Source: Orthonyx spaldingii (taxonomy: Eukaryota; Chordata; Aves; Passeriformes; Orthonychidae). Taken from it: a stretch of DNA of 64,000 nucleotides. Both the position numbers and the translations under genes were made by a program. Below, one piece after another: positions 1 to 14,900 of the stretch (position 1 is its first letter; the number at the start of each line of letters is the position of its first letter). The stretch spans positions 248,001 through 312,000 of the forward strand of contig VZTJ01000306.1 of assembly GCA_013397795.1 (NCBI GenBank). Direction: 5' to 3'. Below the pieces are notes generated by a model, which saw nothing but the letters and a program-made list of their open reading frames with translations, was not told where the DNA came from and did not search any database.

Positions 1-37
1 ACCCCTGGGTTCTGCACTCTGCACCCCTGGGTTATGC
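1..37. repeat. 22-bp tandem repeat cut by the window edge
   Basis: ACCCCTGGGTTCTGCACTCT plus GC fills 1-22, and the next 15 bases repeat its start with one change. The array may continue to the left of the window. Confidence 0.7.
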
Positions 38-3000
38 TTCCACTCAAACCACTAAGACAGTCTGGGCAGGCACGGCTGACATGGCATCAGCAGCGGGGAG
101 TGCCCGGAATGTGTCCTTCCTGAGCACCTGCCCTTCTTGCCAGGTTTCCGTATCCAGAGCCTTCCAAAGGGAAATACCTGCCCTGAAACGTGCCTTTTGC
201 AGCACAGCAGAACTGTAACCTTTAAAGAGACTCTTCCTAACATGTGTGGGCTTATTTACCTGTCATTTGTGATGCCTTGGGGGGTAACCTGAACTTCTCG
301 GCACGGCTGACATGGAGTAAATTGGATGGTGGGGTTGGGCTGTAATTGCCTGTGTTTAGGCAGGGCAGCAGGGAGAGAAAAGCTCGGGCAGAGGAACCAT
401 TTCCCATTTCTGCTCTTTTCTTTCTCAATTTCTCTATCTTGCTGATTTCAGGTTTTAGGCACTGGTTTTATTTGAGTCACATATACCCTGCCCTTGCGTC
501 AGTCAACAGCTACGCTCCATTCAGAGTTAAGCAGGATAATTTTACAGAAACTGAGGTGGTGAGAGGTGAAGTTGCTGTAAACTGCCAAGGTCACCCAGCA
601 GTCTGGCAGAAAAGTGGAAAATACTGATTCAACAGATCAGTCTGTACCCCTGCTCCATCTTGGGAGCCTGAGCCAAGCACCTGAATACTGCAGTACCAAG
701 TAAAGATCTTTTTGTGTATAAATAAACACACAGAGTTCTCTGTGCCATGCTGGATACAGAGAGGTAGACCAGGGGGAAGGATGAATCACAAGGATTCATG
801 TGCTGTCGGTCTTGGCCGGCTCACAAGGCAGCAATGTACTGAGCCCTTCAGCAAATGCAAATCTTGGCCATTGTTCCCTTCTTCCTGTGTCTCTGACACA
901 ACCCTGGCTCCCTGAAGGAAACGGCCTCCCCCTTTTGCCTTGTACTGATAGAACAGGGAAGATAATGCCCCTCTCAACCATTACCAGTGGGTCAGTATTG
1001 AATAGGGCTGATTTCTCTCCTGCTGAAGCAGTTTCTAGTGTTAGCTACCAGGAAAAAGTGTAGGACAGGACTCTGGGCCTTCCAGGAAATTACAGGAGGA
1101 CTTGGTAGAGCAGCTGGACTAAATCAGCTCCTGTTGCATTAGCTGCAACCAGCTCCTTTCCACCTAGTTAGCTTTGAAAAATATGCTCTTAAAATAGGCT
1201 TTTATTAAGGGCAAAAGTATTTCTATCAGTCAACCACTAACTCATCAGCACCTTCAGCATTTCCTCACCTTGAGAGAGCAGGTGGAAGGCTGGAGTGGGG
1301 GCTGTGACCCAGGCAGACTGTGCAAATTCCCCGATTTCAGATGATGCTCCCTACTCCTGTGTCAGTTCCTGGGACCCTGCAGTGCCTGTAGCCAGTGACA
1401 GCTTGCACGGGATCAGTGCTTAGAGGAGACTGGGGAAGGGGTGAGGTGTGCAAGGACAAAGGAAAGGCAAAATTTAGAGATCTCCACTTATGCCATGCAA
1501 TTCTCCCAGAGCTGATGGCCCAAAGAGAGGTAAGCTCAATGCTTTTGTTCATCTCTGGAATGGTGAAGAACATGTATGGTAACTATTTGTCTTTATTTTA
1601 CACTGAGTGTACAGTATAGTCAACTTTTAAAAACCCCACAGCTTTTCAGTAATTTCACTCCTATTTCCTACAACTTGCATTTGGTCATTGAACAGATTTT
1701 TAGCTTTCCCCCCACCAATATTTGGTTTACTGCTTGTGACAATAGGTAAACAAAGAGTCTGCGTGGTGCTGCATGTTCCCAGTATTTCTCTTGTGCAGCA
1801 GTGCTCCCAGCAGGGTTTGACAGGAGGGAGCAGGGCTGTTAAAGCAACGCTGAGAGGACACCACTCACCCACCAATGAATGCCAAATCCATATCCCCACA
1901 GACTGCCATCCTCATTTCAGCCAGTTTTCCCATGTCCCAGCCTGAGATAAAGGCAATTTCCATCCTCTGTTCTCTTCTTACCCTTCAGAAAGCCTGGCAG
2001 GTGCCGTGTTTGTTGCAGGAGCAGGCACTAAAACAGTGGAGCAGTGTTTCCCTACCAGCTTTCCTTTGTACAGCAGCTCCTGCAGAACCTTTCCACTGGG
2101 CACTCCGGTTTGGCAGCTCCTGCCAGCAGGGAAGTGTGCTTGCGCCAGTGCAATTTGAGTGGAATATTTCATGAAGAGATCAGCAGCAGGCACATGGAAA
2201 GGACAGCAATCATTAGGTCTGCGTGACTTTGTTTGCGCCAGGGAGCGCGGAGGCCGCGGGCACAGACAGGGCTGCAGGCACGGGGGCTGCCAGCCCTGTG
2301 TGAATCACTTCACATTGCCCTGAGACAGACTGCGTGCCCTAACCGCGGGGTGGCCAGGCTCTGGTGTCTCTTCCGACATGCTGAGATGCCCCAATAACGA
2401 ATATGACAGCAGAGAATAAGGCGATACCAGGTGAATTTGTCCCCGGCAGTGGTGTGTGGTCGATCCACACCGTTTCTGACCCCCAAGCAGAGGTGCTTTC
2501 CATTACACAAATCCCTGCAGCGTGATTAGTTTGCTAATGCTTGCCCTGCTTTTTCCCAGGCAGGATACAAATCCTGGTGCTCCCGTTGGTTGGCAGCATC
2601 GAGGAGACAGCGAGATTTGTGTGAGCACCGTGAGATGGTTTCTCTGGTACTGCAGAGGGTTTCACACCTCCCTCCTCGCACTGCCCAGGGCGGAGTTTGC
2701 TCTCCACAGTGTTCTGTGAAATGGGTCTGAGTCACCAAATGGGGTTAGTGAGGAGAAAGGGAGAAGGGGAAATAAAAGGAGAGTCTTGAAATCACTATGA
2801 AGAAAAAGATGGGTATCAGGAAGGAGATGGATGCATGGAGGACAGAGAAAGAAAGAATTATTGAAATATTACAGAGAAACATAATCTGGAAAAACTTCTA
2901 TCCATGGCACAAAACAAAGGTGCTGTAGGATGGAGAGTGTGGGTAAATGGCCATAGTGTTGGATGTCACATCCACACTCAGATCCAAGTTATTCCTGTTT

Positions 3001-6000
3001 TTTCAGCTTGGGTTAAACCAACCAAGGTAAGGACACACTTTTACAGCATTGCACCTACTCAAAATTCCTTTTTCTGTTTGGTAATAAATACAGCCTGTCC
3101 TGTTCACCCCATCACTTGTTTGGACATACACTGTGTGGGAAGGCAGTGAGTCTCCTCCACTCAACAGTCACAGCTCTGAACACCAGCACAAGGCAGCAGC
3201 AACACAGGTGAGATCTACACTGCAGTCAATGTGACATTTGTTTTCTCAAAACATTCCTTTATCACACAAGTAATGCATAAATGCTTTCTTTAAACTGTAG
3301 AGAAACATGGACAAGTTTTATGATTTAATGCAGCTGGTAGAATTCAGTTAAAACACACTTTGAATCAAGATGGTCTGTGACACCAGGCATGTGAGTAAAA
3401 TCCTTATGACTGGGAATTTGCACACCTTTGAATCTTCATTTCACAAGGAAAACCACCAGAGACAGGCATTTAAACCAGGATATCTCTGGTTTATTGAGTT
3501 ATTGCTATAGCCCCTCTGAGGCTCTGGCTAGATAAATCTCAAACTGCCCAAACCATTTAGATTTGAAAAGTTTCTACTTGACCTTTGCACAGGCAGAGTC
3601 CCAATTGTATTAAAATAAATTTGATCAAGCATATGATTTGTGGCTTTCTGTTCTAAGCATGAGAAAACTTCCTTAAAACTGCATGGGGAGATAGTGACCC
3701 TGTCCAAGAACAGCAACTTCTGCTGGAGAACCTTGGGCTTCCTTCTGGTGTGTAGCTGTGGCTGGTGCTGGCTGCAGTGAGGTTTCTCAGGGTGACTGCT
3801 GCAGGAAAGTGTCACAGTCACCTACAATGCCCATAGAGATTCCCTGCATTCTGTTCCCCCTTAACACATTAAGGATATCAGGCAGTGTAACTGTGCCACC
3901 CTTGAATGCACTCATGCTTCAGATGGGCTTGGGTTGTAAGTGCTTTTATTTCCATCTGGAGGTTCCACACCTACGCTGAGGTGTACTGGGTGTTTTCTGA
4001 ATGCTGCTGAGAATGGTGCTGGTACCCCTTGAATGCAGCGTCATTAATGCCCTTATCTGTAATATCTCCCCAGGGAGGTGGGAAATCACACCTGGAATTT
4101 TTTCCGGCCTTCCTCTTTAGTGACATGTCTGCTGCAAAATATTTCACCCAGTTGTGGACTGTCTATGTATCTAAAACCAAAAAAATAACGTTTGTATCCT
4201 CGCAGAATAGTGAACAATCCCCTCTTGGTGATGTGCTCAGGGTTTCTGTTGCTGAGACTGTCACCTGCTGGCCACGGAGAAGCTCACCAGGATCTCGGGA
4301 ATCGCCTCGGAAACTGATGGATTAAATACTCGGATTTGCCTTTCGAAATTACACATTGAGATGTTCCTGGTTTATCTAACTCTAAACAGGATGGTAATTC
4401 TGTAAATGGAGGTAGACCAGGAAAGCTTCCTCATTTATAAAACATCTAATTTCATGGAGTTTTAATGCAAAGGAAACCAGGATCTCATCACAGTGAACAT
4501 GTGGGATAAAATGCTGGTTCCAGTACAGTTAACGAGAGTAAACTAAGCCATAGCCAACAAATAAGGGAAAGGGGGGAAAATGGAAAAAAAGAGACCGATT
4601 ATCCTGTTCCTGGTGGATTTTTGTCACACTAGCCCATGGATACAAGACAACCTTAAAAAGGGTCACATCTTTGTATTGACCAGCAGAGCTCAACAGGAAT
4701 CAAAGGAGCTTTACTGAAGATCTACACTACAGCTTTTATAGGAAAGGAGAAGAATTGTTCTGAAAAGCTCTTTCAGCCCTGTCCCTGTCCTGCCCTTCCA
4801 TCTGTTGTCACTGATAGCTCATTTTCTGCCAGACTTTGGGCCAAAATCTCAGTTGGTGTAAATCTGAGCAAGTCTGGATTCACAGCTGGAGTAAGGGATT
4901 GCAGGGTGGTTGGTTCTCCTCGTTTCAAGGAGTGCCCCCCTGTTCCCACCCAGACCTGAGAGCGGGTTACTGCAGTGCCTGATTGTTCAGTTTTGATTTT
5001 TCTGTTTCAGACACAAAATGAGTTCTGAGCTGGACAACAGGTGCTGAACTGCCCCTTTTATTTCAGTGGAGCACCACTCTCTAGACCTGTTCCTAAAAAT
5101 CTGTATTTTTTCTTACATAATTGAGCTGTGTTACCAGCATCCTGCAGGATTGCTGATAGGAAAGGAAAGCTGGTTCCATAGAGGCAGTTTCATTACAGTT
5201 ATCCTCAGCTCACTTGGTGTTACACAAGGGTGTTGCTGCCTGAAAGCATGTCTAAAGTAACCCTCAAGTTCAGTGCCACATGTCGTACTGAAACTTTAAA
5301 GAAGAGATTTCTTTATGGATGTTTTTCCATAAGCCTCTTAGTTCACATCTGTAAAAAATAGATTTCATGCACTTTAAAGATACTTTTTGACTGTGCCTGG
5401 AGTAAATCCCTAGCACTGAATTTATGCAAAGTGGCCATATTTTTATTTCTTATTCAAAATTAGAATTATTTGTTTGGTGGGGTTTTTTTGGGTTTATAAT
5501 TTCCCCTTATTTCCCTTCACTCTGTTCTTGTGCTTGGACACTTACAGGCTTTATTGTTGTTAGAGAACACGGGGTTCCTGGATGTCTGTCTTATGAAAGC
5601 AAGTGGCTGCATAAAAAGAAAACCAGAGAGATTAGAGACTGTGTGAAATCCCACTAAATTCAGTGAAAAGCGTAACTTCAAAGAATTTAGGACCAGATTT
5701 CAAATGCATATCACGAGAGACTTTTGACTGGTGGGTTAATACAGGATGCTGAGTCCCACTCCCCACCCTGTACAGGACAGATAATGCCATTTACCTCCCC
5801 AGAGCTACCTCACTGCTCCCCTCTTGTGCACTGGTGTGAAGAGCAAAGCACTTCAAGGCCATTCTGTGTCAAGAAGACTTGGAGGGCTCTGGCTCACAAC
5901 CAGGTAGACCCCGGGCCAGTTCTCAAACACCAACAGGGAGAAACCACAGCCTCTCCAGCTTCATTGAGAATTAACGAGGCTTTGCCTGAAATGCTCTTTT

Positions 6001-6699
6001 CAAATTTGTGAATGCTACACTAGAAAAAAAAAAATCCCTGTGGCTTCCTTCTCTGCTTTCCACCCACACTCCTCACAAGTGATTTCCTCGGAGCTGGTGG
6101 GGTCTCTGTTCAGGCAGAGGATGGCTGGGGAGCACTGCTGCTCTAAGTCCTGTACAGGCCTGGGAGCGTGGGCTCTCCAGGGCCATCACTCAGCCTCTGC
6201 AGCTCCATCTATCACTTTATTTATCACATGGAGAAAGATTCCCTTTAAAACTGCTCTTTTGCAGGTAGATTTACTTTGCACCAAGACCTGGCATGAGTTA
6301 ATATTCCTTCTGAGGGTAAATAAAGGGCATGGAGATTCTAGCCCAAAGAAGGTAGCCTATGAATTTTATCCCTGCATTGCACATTCCTTTTAATGGTCCT
6401 TGCTGTGTGTTTTATTGAGGCTGAGTCACAAGCAAATCTCAGTGCTTTGGAAGGAAGGAAATGGAGTTTGGACAAAAACATAACACGTCACAAATGGATC
6501 CAGCAAAGGCACTGCTCAAACTGTGAGAATACAGCAATGTATCTCACCAAAAGGGGGAATTGAAGGTCAGGAGGAAAGTCCATGTGCTGCATTACAGTTT
6601 TCATCACCTGAATCCTGTCTGGACACAGTGATGTTTCTGCTGACAGGGCCATCACAGTGCGATGAGCCAATCCTGCTCGTGTGCCTTCCCTCAGAAACA
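38..6699. other. Intergenic; no gene recognised
   Basis: The GC content is mixed and there is no frame with a recognisable protein. A 16-bp direct repeat (GGCACGGCTGACATGG) occurs at 69-84 and 300-315. A purine-rich stretch lies on the plus strand at about 2747-2890. Nothing else can be supported. Confidence 0.5.
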
Positions 6700-8960
6700 G
6701 CCCCAGAGTTAACAGGGATTGTTAATTGCTCTTGTATTTCAGTGTTGGGATGATGAACATTTGCCCATGGCTTGGGGCTGGCACAATTGCTGTTGTTGGA
6801 CTTGGTCAAGGCACAGCATTTCTGACCGAGGTTGTTGAGGAAGGAGAGTGAAGTTCTTGTGCTGGGGATGCAGGATGTTTCCTTGGCAGCTGCCCTTAGG
6901 AATGCTGCCTTTGGCTGGGCAGGAGAGGGGGGACCACACAGGCTGAGCTGGGCAGCTTGGGAGAAGGAACTGTCTGCTGGGGGACTCAGCCACGACCTGC
7001 AGTGGCTGCACAGAAGCCACCCTGGCTGCGAGTCACCCACCTCCAGGCGAAGCGAGACTGGAGGGCAGGGGAGTGCAGGACAAGTTGGGAGGTTCAGAGG
7101 GGGATTTCCATGCCCTTTGTCACAAACAATACCTTTTCTTCCCAGTTTCTGTGTTATGCCCAGCTATGTTTGTGTTCCTCGGGGCAGGGACTGGATCCGG
7201 TGCTCTCTCTGGAGCAGAGGCTGGTGGTTGCCGTTTCCCTGGGGTGCTGCTGAGCACATTCAGAGGGAAGATCTGAGACCTGGGCAGGACCCTGGAGACG
7301 GGATGTGCTCAGCACAGAGATCAGGACACTGCAGAGGGGTGGGCAGCCAGCAGCCAGGCCTGGGGCTCCCCAGGGATCTGCTTGGACAGGCACAGCTGGC
7401 TGCAGCTCAGACACCACTGACGTGCAGCCAAGCCTTGAAGTAGGGCAGGCAGAGAGCAGCTTGTTCTGCCACCAATAGTTTGACCTTGAATTTGTTTAGA
7501 AAGTTAAGTGTCTTTTTTCTTCCTCTTTCAGGTGGTGCCTGCCTGTTTGAGGTCAGAAACCTTTTGATCTTCTTCAGGGAGCACACCATGAGGGAGAGGT
7601 TTAGGTGTACCCAATTCAAAGGTCTGCACCTCTCACCCCCTCTCTTTGGTGCAGGATGCCACTGCTGGCACACTTTGAGAGGCAATGAAAGGCCAGAGAC
7701 ACTCATTTGCCAGGATGCCTTTACAGGAGCCACTGCCCTGCTGGCAAGAGGCAGCCCAGGTGTGCTCCCTCCTGCCTCTTGGGCAGCACTTTGGGTCCTT
7801 GCTCTGCCTCCCCTGGAGCTGTGGAAGGGCAGGTTGTCCTCACTGCAGCCAGCTGGAAAACTGGAGAGTCTGAGGCCTGCAATGAGACAGCAGCTTCTGA
7901 AGGGGCACTCAGTGCCACCAGGCATGGCCAGAGCAGTGGGGCTGTGGATTGAATTATCATTAGCAAAGCTACCTAGCAAACACAGCTGCAGAAATGTGGC
8001 CCTTTCCTCCCCCTCCCTTTGGCCAGCTGATGTTCCTCCTACATGGCACAGAGGGCTTTTGTTTTGTTCAGGTTCAGGCTGCAAATCTGGATGATATTGA
8101 AAGGGGTTTGGAGGACATTGATGTTTCTGAGGGTCCTGGCCATCGAGGGTCACATTCCCCCAGGCTCCGTCTGGTTTCTGCTCTTCCTTGGGGTTAATAT
8201 TGCAGTAGGGAAGAATAAAAGACCCTTTCTATCTTTAGGATCTAAAATGAAGGAACTGAACAGAAAGAAAGTTATAAACTTCATTTTAGAAGTATTAATG
8301 GTTGAATTTCATGAACTTCTTGGCCTTAAGGAATGATATCCAAACAGGTGCTGCACAAGCAGAGAGTCTGTGGCTCAATGGGATGTGTGCACACAGACTG
8401 TTGGGGCAGCATCCCTTGAAGGGCAGCATTTGTTGGCTGTGCACCCCAGCTCTGGAGTGCTCCCAGCTGGCAGGCAGGAGCAGGGACCATGCCTTGGGGC
8501 AGGAGCTGGGCTGCCACAGCCAGAGATTGGAGCCTGAAAGTGCATTTGAGGTGTTGGGTTTTGCAAACGTGGACGCAAGCAGCTCTGTGTTTGTTAGCAA
8601 GTCCCTCAGGTGTCACGGCACTGCAAGTGTTTTCCAGCTCTCACCTGGCCAGTGGAGAGGTCCCACTCCTGGGGCTGTGGGAGCTCCAGCCCCTGCAAAC
8701 ACAGCTCCAGGTGCTGCACACAGCTATGTACCCACAGAATATTTACACTTTCCTAATCTGGCAGGTGAATTTGCACACCCATGTGGAAACAAAACCAACT
8801 GGCTTCAATCATTGTTTTGTTTATATTTGGGAGAGAATTCGCTTGTCTGTTGTTTGCCATTGCACCCTCAGAAGATGGAGGCCTCTGGCCAGCAGGATGA
8901 AGCGTAGCTTTGTTTTTCTATTTACAGTGGCTGGAAAGCACGATGGTGAAGACTGAAAAA
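6700..8960. other. GC-richer intergenic block with many chance open frames
   Basis: Several 150-250-residue frames overlap on both strands here (for example 6832-7443 plus, 7407-8153 minus, 7480-8094 plus). Their products are rich in Ser, Pro, Gly and Cys, show no domain I recognise and lie on top of one another. I read them as chance frames in DNA poor in stop codons. Confidence 0.5.
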
Positions 8961-11900
8961 GCATGCAAATAACTTGTTTATCCCCAGAGATGGATGCTTT
9001 GTGCTGTCACAGGCTGTGCTGTTGACTCGACCCAGCTTTACTTTCCTATGACTGGGGGAGCTTACAAAGCTTGCTGAGGAGGACTCCTGAGCCAGAGGGC
9101 TTTTGTTTTCACAACAGCTCCACGAAGCACCACAATGCTTTGATCTAATGGTATGGATTACATGAAAAAGGAAAGGGAGGCGGGAAATAAAGATGTTAAA
9201 ATAAAATCTCCAAGTGCAGATTTCAAATCCCACAGCAAAAGTTAAGAGCAGGGTTGAGTAGACAGGGGGGATGTATGGGGTAAATAGGGAGGCTGGTGAC
9301 TGACCACGAAAGATGGATGTGTTACTGAAATATTATTTGTTGTTCAACCTGAACAGACTTTTCTATAGTGAACCAGACTTAAAAAAATTGGTGTGAATCT
9401 AACATTTTGACCCAAACTTCTGCTAAGCACTGCACCGAAACCATCAGGCTCCTTCCACCCAGAGCATCCTCCTGTGCTGGTCCCTGGGTCTGCGGGGTTA
9501 CCCCGGTGTCTGTCACTGGCAGCCCGGTGTCACCCCAGCACAAACAGGAGCACATTTGTGTCAGTGCTCGTGTCCTTGCTGCGTGTTTGTGCAGAGATGC
9601 TGCAGAGCACCATGGCTCTGGAACGGACCACAGCTGCCAGATCCCAGTTCCTGACTGACACCTGGGAACGGGTGGCTGGCTCAGAGGTAAGCTTGTGTTT
9701 GGTCAGCAAGGTCCTTGTGCCTCAGGAGGAAATGGGTGATCAACTCACTTAGATGTTGTTTGAAGCTAAATGAGCCCAGCTTCTCTCATATGAACTATTC
9801 TATGCAATTTTTTTTCTGTAAATCTGGCAAGGCGTTTGCTCTGCGTTAGGGTCCTGCCCACCACTGCGGCCCTCGTGCCTTTATTCCTCTGGCAGTCCTG
9901 TGCATTTGGGAGAAAAACGGGCTTTAGTTTGTGTAGTGCTTGTGTGCACTGCGTTGTGCTCCCCTGCCTCTGTCCAACATTTGCTTTGTTTTAACTGAGA
10001 CTGAATGTGACTGAATCATATCTTTGGGAAAAATGCAAAAGAAAATCAGATTGGGTGTTTTCTCTCAGTGTTAAGAGTAGAATAAAATGCTTAGATGAGT
10101 GCTTAGACTGCTGATCCTTCAGAATGCAGTTCTCCTATTATAGAGAATTTAACTTTTAAAGTGAAATAACTTTGCTGGGAATGTGAGCCAGTTTAGAAAA
10201 AGCCCACCCACTGTTCCTAACGGGAGGAAAGCCCTGGACTTAAGCAAACTGCAATGTGTGCATCACCTGTCTGCAGACGCCCAGCACGCACATTTGGGTG
10301 CAGACCCACGTCTCCCCATCGTTCCTGCTGGTGTGGCTGCCCTGGGCTGGCCAGGGTGTGTGGGGTTCTGCAGTGGGTGCAGAGGGTGCCCCTGCCCCAG
10401 CTGGGTGCGTGCCCGGCTCCGGGTGGATGGATGTGCTCAGCCAGGGGTGAAGTGATCCAGAAATCCTTGCCTCACCTCACAGCAAGCAACTGAAGTGTGC
10501 GAGGAGCTTAATTAATTAATGCTCGTAAGACGGCGAGCTCTCCCAAGGAAAGCAGCCGGGCGGGGGTGGGGAGGTGGCAGCCAAGGGCAGCTCATGGGTA
10601 TTTCTGAGTTTTCGTTAGAGCTGCCTGAAAACTTTCTGCCAAAATACTGAGCAGTGTGGTTCCTGACAGCTGGATTAGGTGTTCCTCCCCTCAGCCACCC
10701 CGAAGATGTGGATTATTCTGATGTCTGCACAGTCAGGGGCCAGGGATCAGCCACAGGTGCCAACCCAATACCTGTGTGTCTGAGGCAGGGCTGTTGAGCA
10801 CATGACAGTCTGAATTTTCCCACCAGGAACACAACAGTTTTGCCTAAATGTGGTAACTTTTCTAGTGTGGACAATCTAAATTCAATATTGTGACTTAAGT
10901 CATACTTAATTGCATCCATTTCATTTAAAAAAAAAAAGTAAAAATAGCAAAACAAAGCATCTCAGTGCAGAAGAGTGCCTCTCCTGTCCCCACATTCCTG
11001 TCCCCACATTCCTGTCCCCACCTTCTCTGCTCTCCTGCCTCTCTGTAAGTGCTGGGTATCTCCCCTGGCCCAGGCAGTGCGACCTGCCAGGCACTGCAGC
11101 CTCACTGCTGGGAATCTCAGAGAGGGAGTCCTGCCCGGGGGCTGACAGTGAGCTGATGTCCAGGCCTGGACAAAGCCCAGCTCTACCCAAATCCAAGCAG
11201 GAGAAAACCACTGTCATTTCCGTGCCAGCTGAATTGCTGGGCTGGAAAAGTCATTCATGTAGATAAATGATTGGTGACTGATTGGCCTCTGTGTGGTGAC
11301 TCCTTGGCCACCATCAATAATCCTAACACAATCTGTGATCCTTCCAAAAAGACCATCATTAGATGGACTGATGTCAGCACAGCCTCCCAAGTCCAAGGCT
11401 TTGACATCATCTCATAAATCAGAAGGTTTTCAGGCCAGACAACTCTTCAGTAGTCTGTGTGGGCATTGAAGGGCTGCCGCAATGAGCCTTGTGAAATGAA
11501 GTGCTGACTATAAAAAGGAACAAGCAACTGTTTGCCTTCAGCGTTCTGCAAGTTGTATGAGGCCAAAATAATTTTAACAGATGTGATCAGAGTTAGTAGC
11601 TTTGCAGTTACTGATGGCAGGGGTGAGAAGAGCCCCCTGCTAGGACATGTGGGACATGGCAGCAGAGCAAGGAGATGAACAGAAAAAGAAACTAAACTAC
11701 CAAGTCTTGCTGTCAGAGAGCAGTAGGTGTCTGGTCAGGTGGAGTGAGTGTCTCTTCGCTTTGCACACAAACCACGACCGTGGTTATCCAGACCCTGATC
11801 TGGCTTTCCCTGAAGCTGGTGCCAAAGTGCCCCTTGGGTTCACCCCTGCACAACAGGCTCCAGCCTGTTTCAGCTGGAAGTGACACTCTGCCCCTGCCAA

Positions 11901-14900
11901 TGATCTGTGTGAGCAGTCAATGTGATTCCCTGTGCCAGTGATGGGGCTGATCTCCTGGGGAGTTATTGTGCCAATGCTTTTAGACAGTAAACTTTTGGGC
12001 AGAAGTCATGCAAATGTTCAGATTAATTTAGATGTGCGAGTAGCACAGGAAAATCAATGGAATCACTTAGATGATTAAAATAACTTTGTCCAAAGTGTTT
12101 TTAGCCTCTGTACAGGTCCTTAGTCTGTATGGATGGCTTGCACACAGATCTGTGCACTTGCAAAGATTAAAAAAGAACAGTTTCATTAAGAGAACTTGCT
12201 CTGCTTGAATGCAGAGAAGGTGACTGACTAAAGCATGTTATTCTTTTCCCACAGGCATGTGTTGTGCCCAGGCCTTTATGCTCAAGTATACAGACACTGT
12301 CTGTGAGAGACATGAAAAACTGTTACACCAAGCTCTGTGAGTCCCCGATGCTTGCCAGTGTGGTTCCTTTATTTTTAGTAGTTCCTGGATAAGGGTTGAA
12401 TCCATCCATGTGCAAAAGATCACAGCTGACAGAGAGGGGAGGCATGCATGTGTTTCGAGACATGTGCCTGGGGTGGCTGTGGTTATTATGTAAGGGCTCT
12501 TTGGACATGGCCAATTACATAAAATGGAAATGCAGGAGAGGAGGGCAGTACGTGCACGCAGGGAAGGCATCTGGCTGTAGCAGCAGAGCCTGTGTCTCTG
12601 CAGGTGATGGGAAGGAAGCAGAAGGAGGGTCACCAGGTTGGTACGTCATGTTTAGGCCTGCCCAGGAATCCCCAGGTGCTGCTGACCTGGGGCAAGTGAA
12701 GCAGGAAAGCTCCTGCTGCAGCCCCTGTGCTGGGTGGCCATCGGCAGCCGTATGGCAACGCCCCTGCAGGCACTGGGCACGCTGAGGCCATGCAGCAGCA
12801 CAGTTAATCAGACACAGTCTTCGGGAATCTCCTTCTTTCTGTTACATTTTTAACTGAAATGCGTGTAGTGAGCTGCAGAACACAGGGCAGGGGCAGTTCA
12901 GCCGGGGCAGCCATGGGGAGGCAGTGCCAGTGCTGGTTTCATGCCATGTGTGTGCCCAGCCCAGAGAGCACAGCGCAGCAAAGACCAGTGGAGAGAATGC
13001 TCCAGCTGTGGGAGCTCAGTCCCCAGGGCAGGACTCACTGCTCTGAAATCCCTGAAGCTGGCACAGGCATTGAGAAGGGCTTTTCTCAGTGACAATGAAG
13101 TTTAGAATTGTTTGGGCAGGCAGTAGGTGACCAGCCCAAATCCAAACATGGACTCAGTGCACAAGCACCACTGCAGGATGCTCAGCTTTTCCAGAGGTAA
13201 CACCCTTGCTCTGGTATCACAGCTGCTTCAGTGGTGCAAGGGCACTGTGCCTGCTGGTGGGAAGGGAGGGACAATGGAGGTTTGTGCCACTTGGCCTGTC
13301 CTGCTGAATTTCACACCAGAAATCAGAGATCTCCCATGAGAAAGCCGTAATGGATATGTACTTCTTGTGTTTCAACCTGTGTCAGCCTTTCCAAGTGTAA
13401 AGACCAGCACTGTGCCCAACCAAAGGGTCGCAAAGGGCTAAATTTTGTCCCTAGAGCAAATCTGTCATTCCCTGCAGAGCAATTTCCAATGAGCCATGCT
13501 GTCTGTGCAGCTTGTGGCACAGGCTCAGGATGTGGTGATCCCTCTGTGACACAGCTCTTCTCCATGGGGCTCCTGCATCTCACATTCCGCATTTCACTGC
13601 TGAGGGCCACGCCTGTGTCCTCCTGTTGATGCAGTCACCAGGTCCGGCAGCAGGAAGGAGCACCCAGGTGTGGGGTGGGTGTCAGGTTCGGTGGGGTTTT
13701 AAGAGGTTGCCTTCTGAGGGGGAAGCACACCTTTACCAGCTTCTGGCAGATAACCACAGGGGTGAACCGGGGCTCTGGGGCTGCCACCCGCACCCTGCCC
13801 GTGAGCAGGGCACGGTGCCTGTGCAGCACCCCGGGAGCTGCGGAGCAGCCTGGCCGCCTTCCATGCATTCCCAACAGATGGAGCTGCGATGCCACCGAAA
13901 GCTAAAGGCGTGCGTGGAGCAGAGGTCTCAGGGAGGTTCCCGGCTCCCTGTGCTTTCCCCCACGCTCTCCCAGATGAATTGGAGAGGGTTTTGTTTTCCC
14001 CGCAGCAATCTGCACAGGTTTCCCTGGCTCCAGTGTTGATCCCCCAGCCCGACAGCAGCTGGCTGGCAGGATCCAGCCTGCAGAGCTCCCTGCACACTGA
14101 AGTCACGCCTGCTTTTGGTACAGCCTCTCCCAGGAGTTTGTGCAGCCTGAGGATCCCTCAGGAAGCTGGAGAGGACGGTGTCTGCCTGGGGGGACTCTGG
14201 AGGTGCTGTGTGTGATTTGTGTGCCTAGCAGGGTCAGGAGCTGGTGGCCATGGGGAGCAGGGGCACTCAGGGCTCTTGCATCCACTTGTCTCTAGAAGCA
14301 CTCTTGATCCTTCCATAGGTGGGATTGACAGGTCTGTTCCTTGCTCTCTATCCCCAGACAGGTGTTGGGAGGATCCTGGTGTCTGCTCTGGCCGTGGTGT
14401 GATGTGAGTCACGGTGACACCAGTCCTGGAGAGGTGGCAGGCAGGGACAGCAGCTGGGGCAGGGTGTTAGGGGGTGGTGCTGGGAGCAGCAGCAGCAGAA
14501 GGAGGTTTTCTGCCTTGCTCAGGCTGATGTTTGTGCAGACCTGCACAAACACTGAGCCTGCTCACACGCCTTCCTCGTGCTCCCTGCGTGCCAGCTGCTC
14601 TTGGCCCTGTCAGTCTGCCTGCACCTGATGATGAATTTGCTGCTGTTAAATAGTAAAAAAGCTTAAGGAAGACAATAGGGAAAATATGAACATATGAACT
14701 GAACATTCAAATTCACCTTACAGGGGTTCATTATGTCGCTGCCCAGCCCCGTGCAGAGCCTGCATGGCTCCCATCACCAAGAAACTCCGCTGAGATGGGG
14801 TGAGCCGTGAACAGCCTCCCAAAGCATCGATCAAGCCCAGTTATTAAGAGACTCCAAAAGCAGCTTGGGCATTGATCTGTGAGCTGACAGCTCTGTGCTG

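Noticed and set aside
6832..7443. 203-residue plus-strand frame
   Set aside because: It is rich in Gly, Ser, Arg and Trp with no motif, and it overlaps several other frames on both strands.
7407..8153. 248-residue minus-strand frame, and a 204-residue plus-strand frame over the same bases
   Set aside because: The overlapping frames lie in stop-poor DNA with low-complexity composition and no domain.
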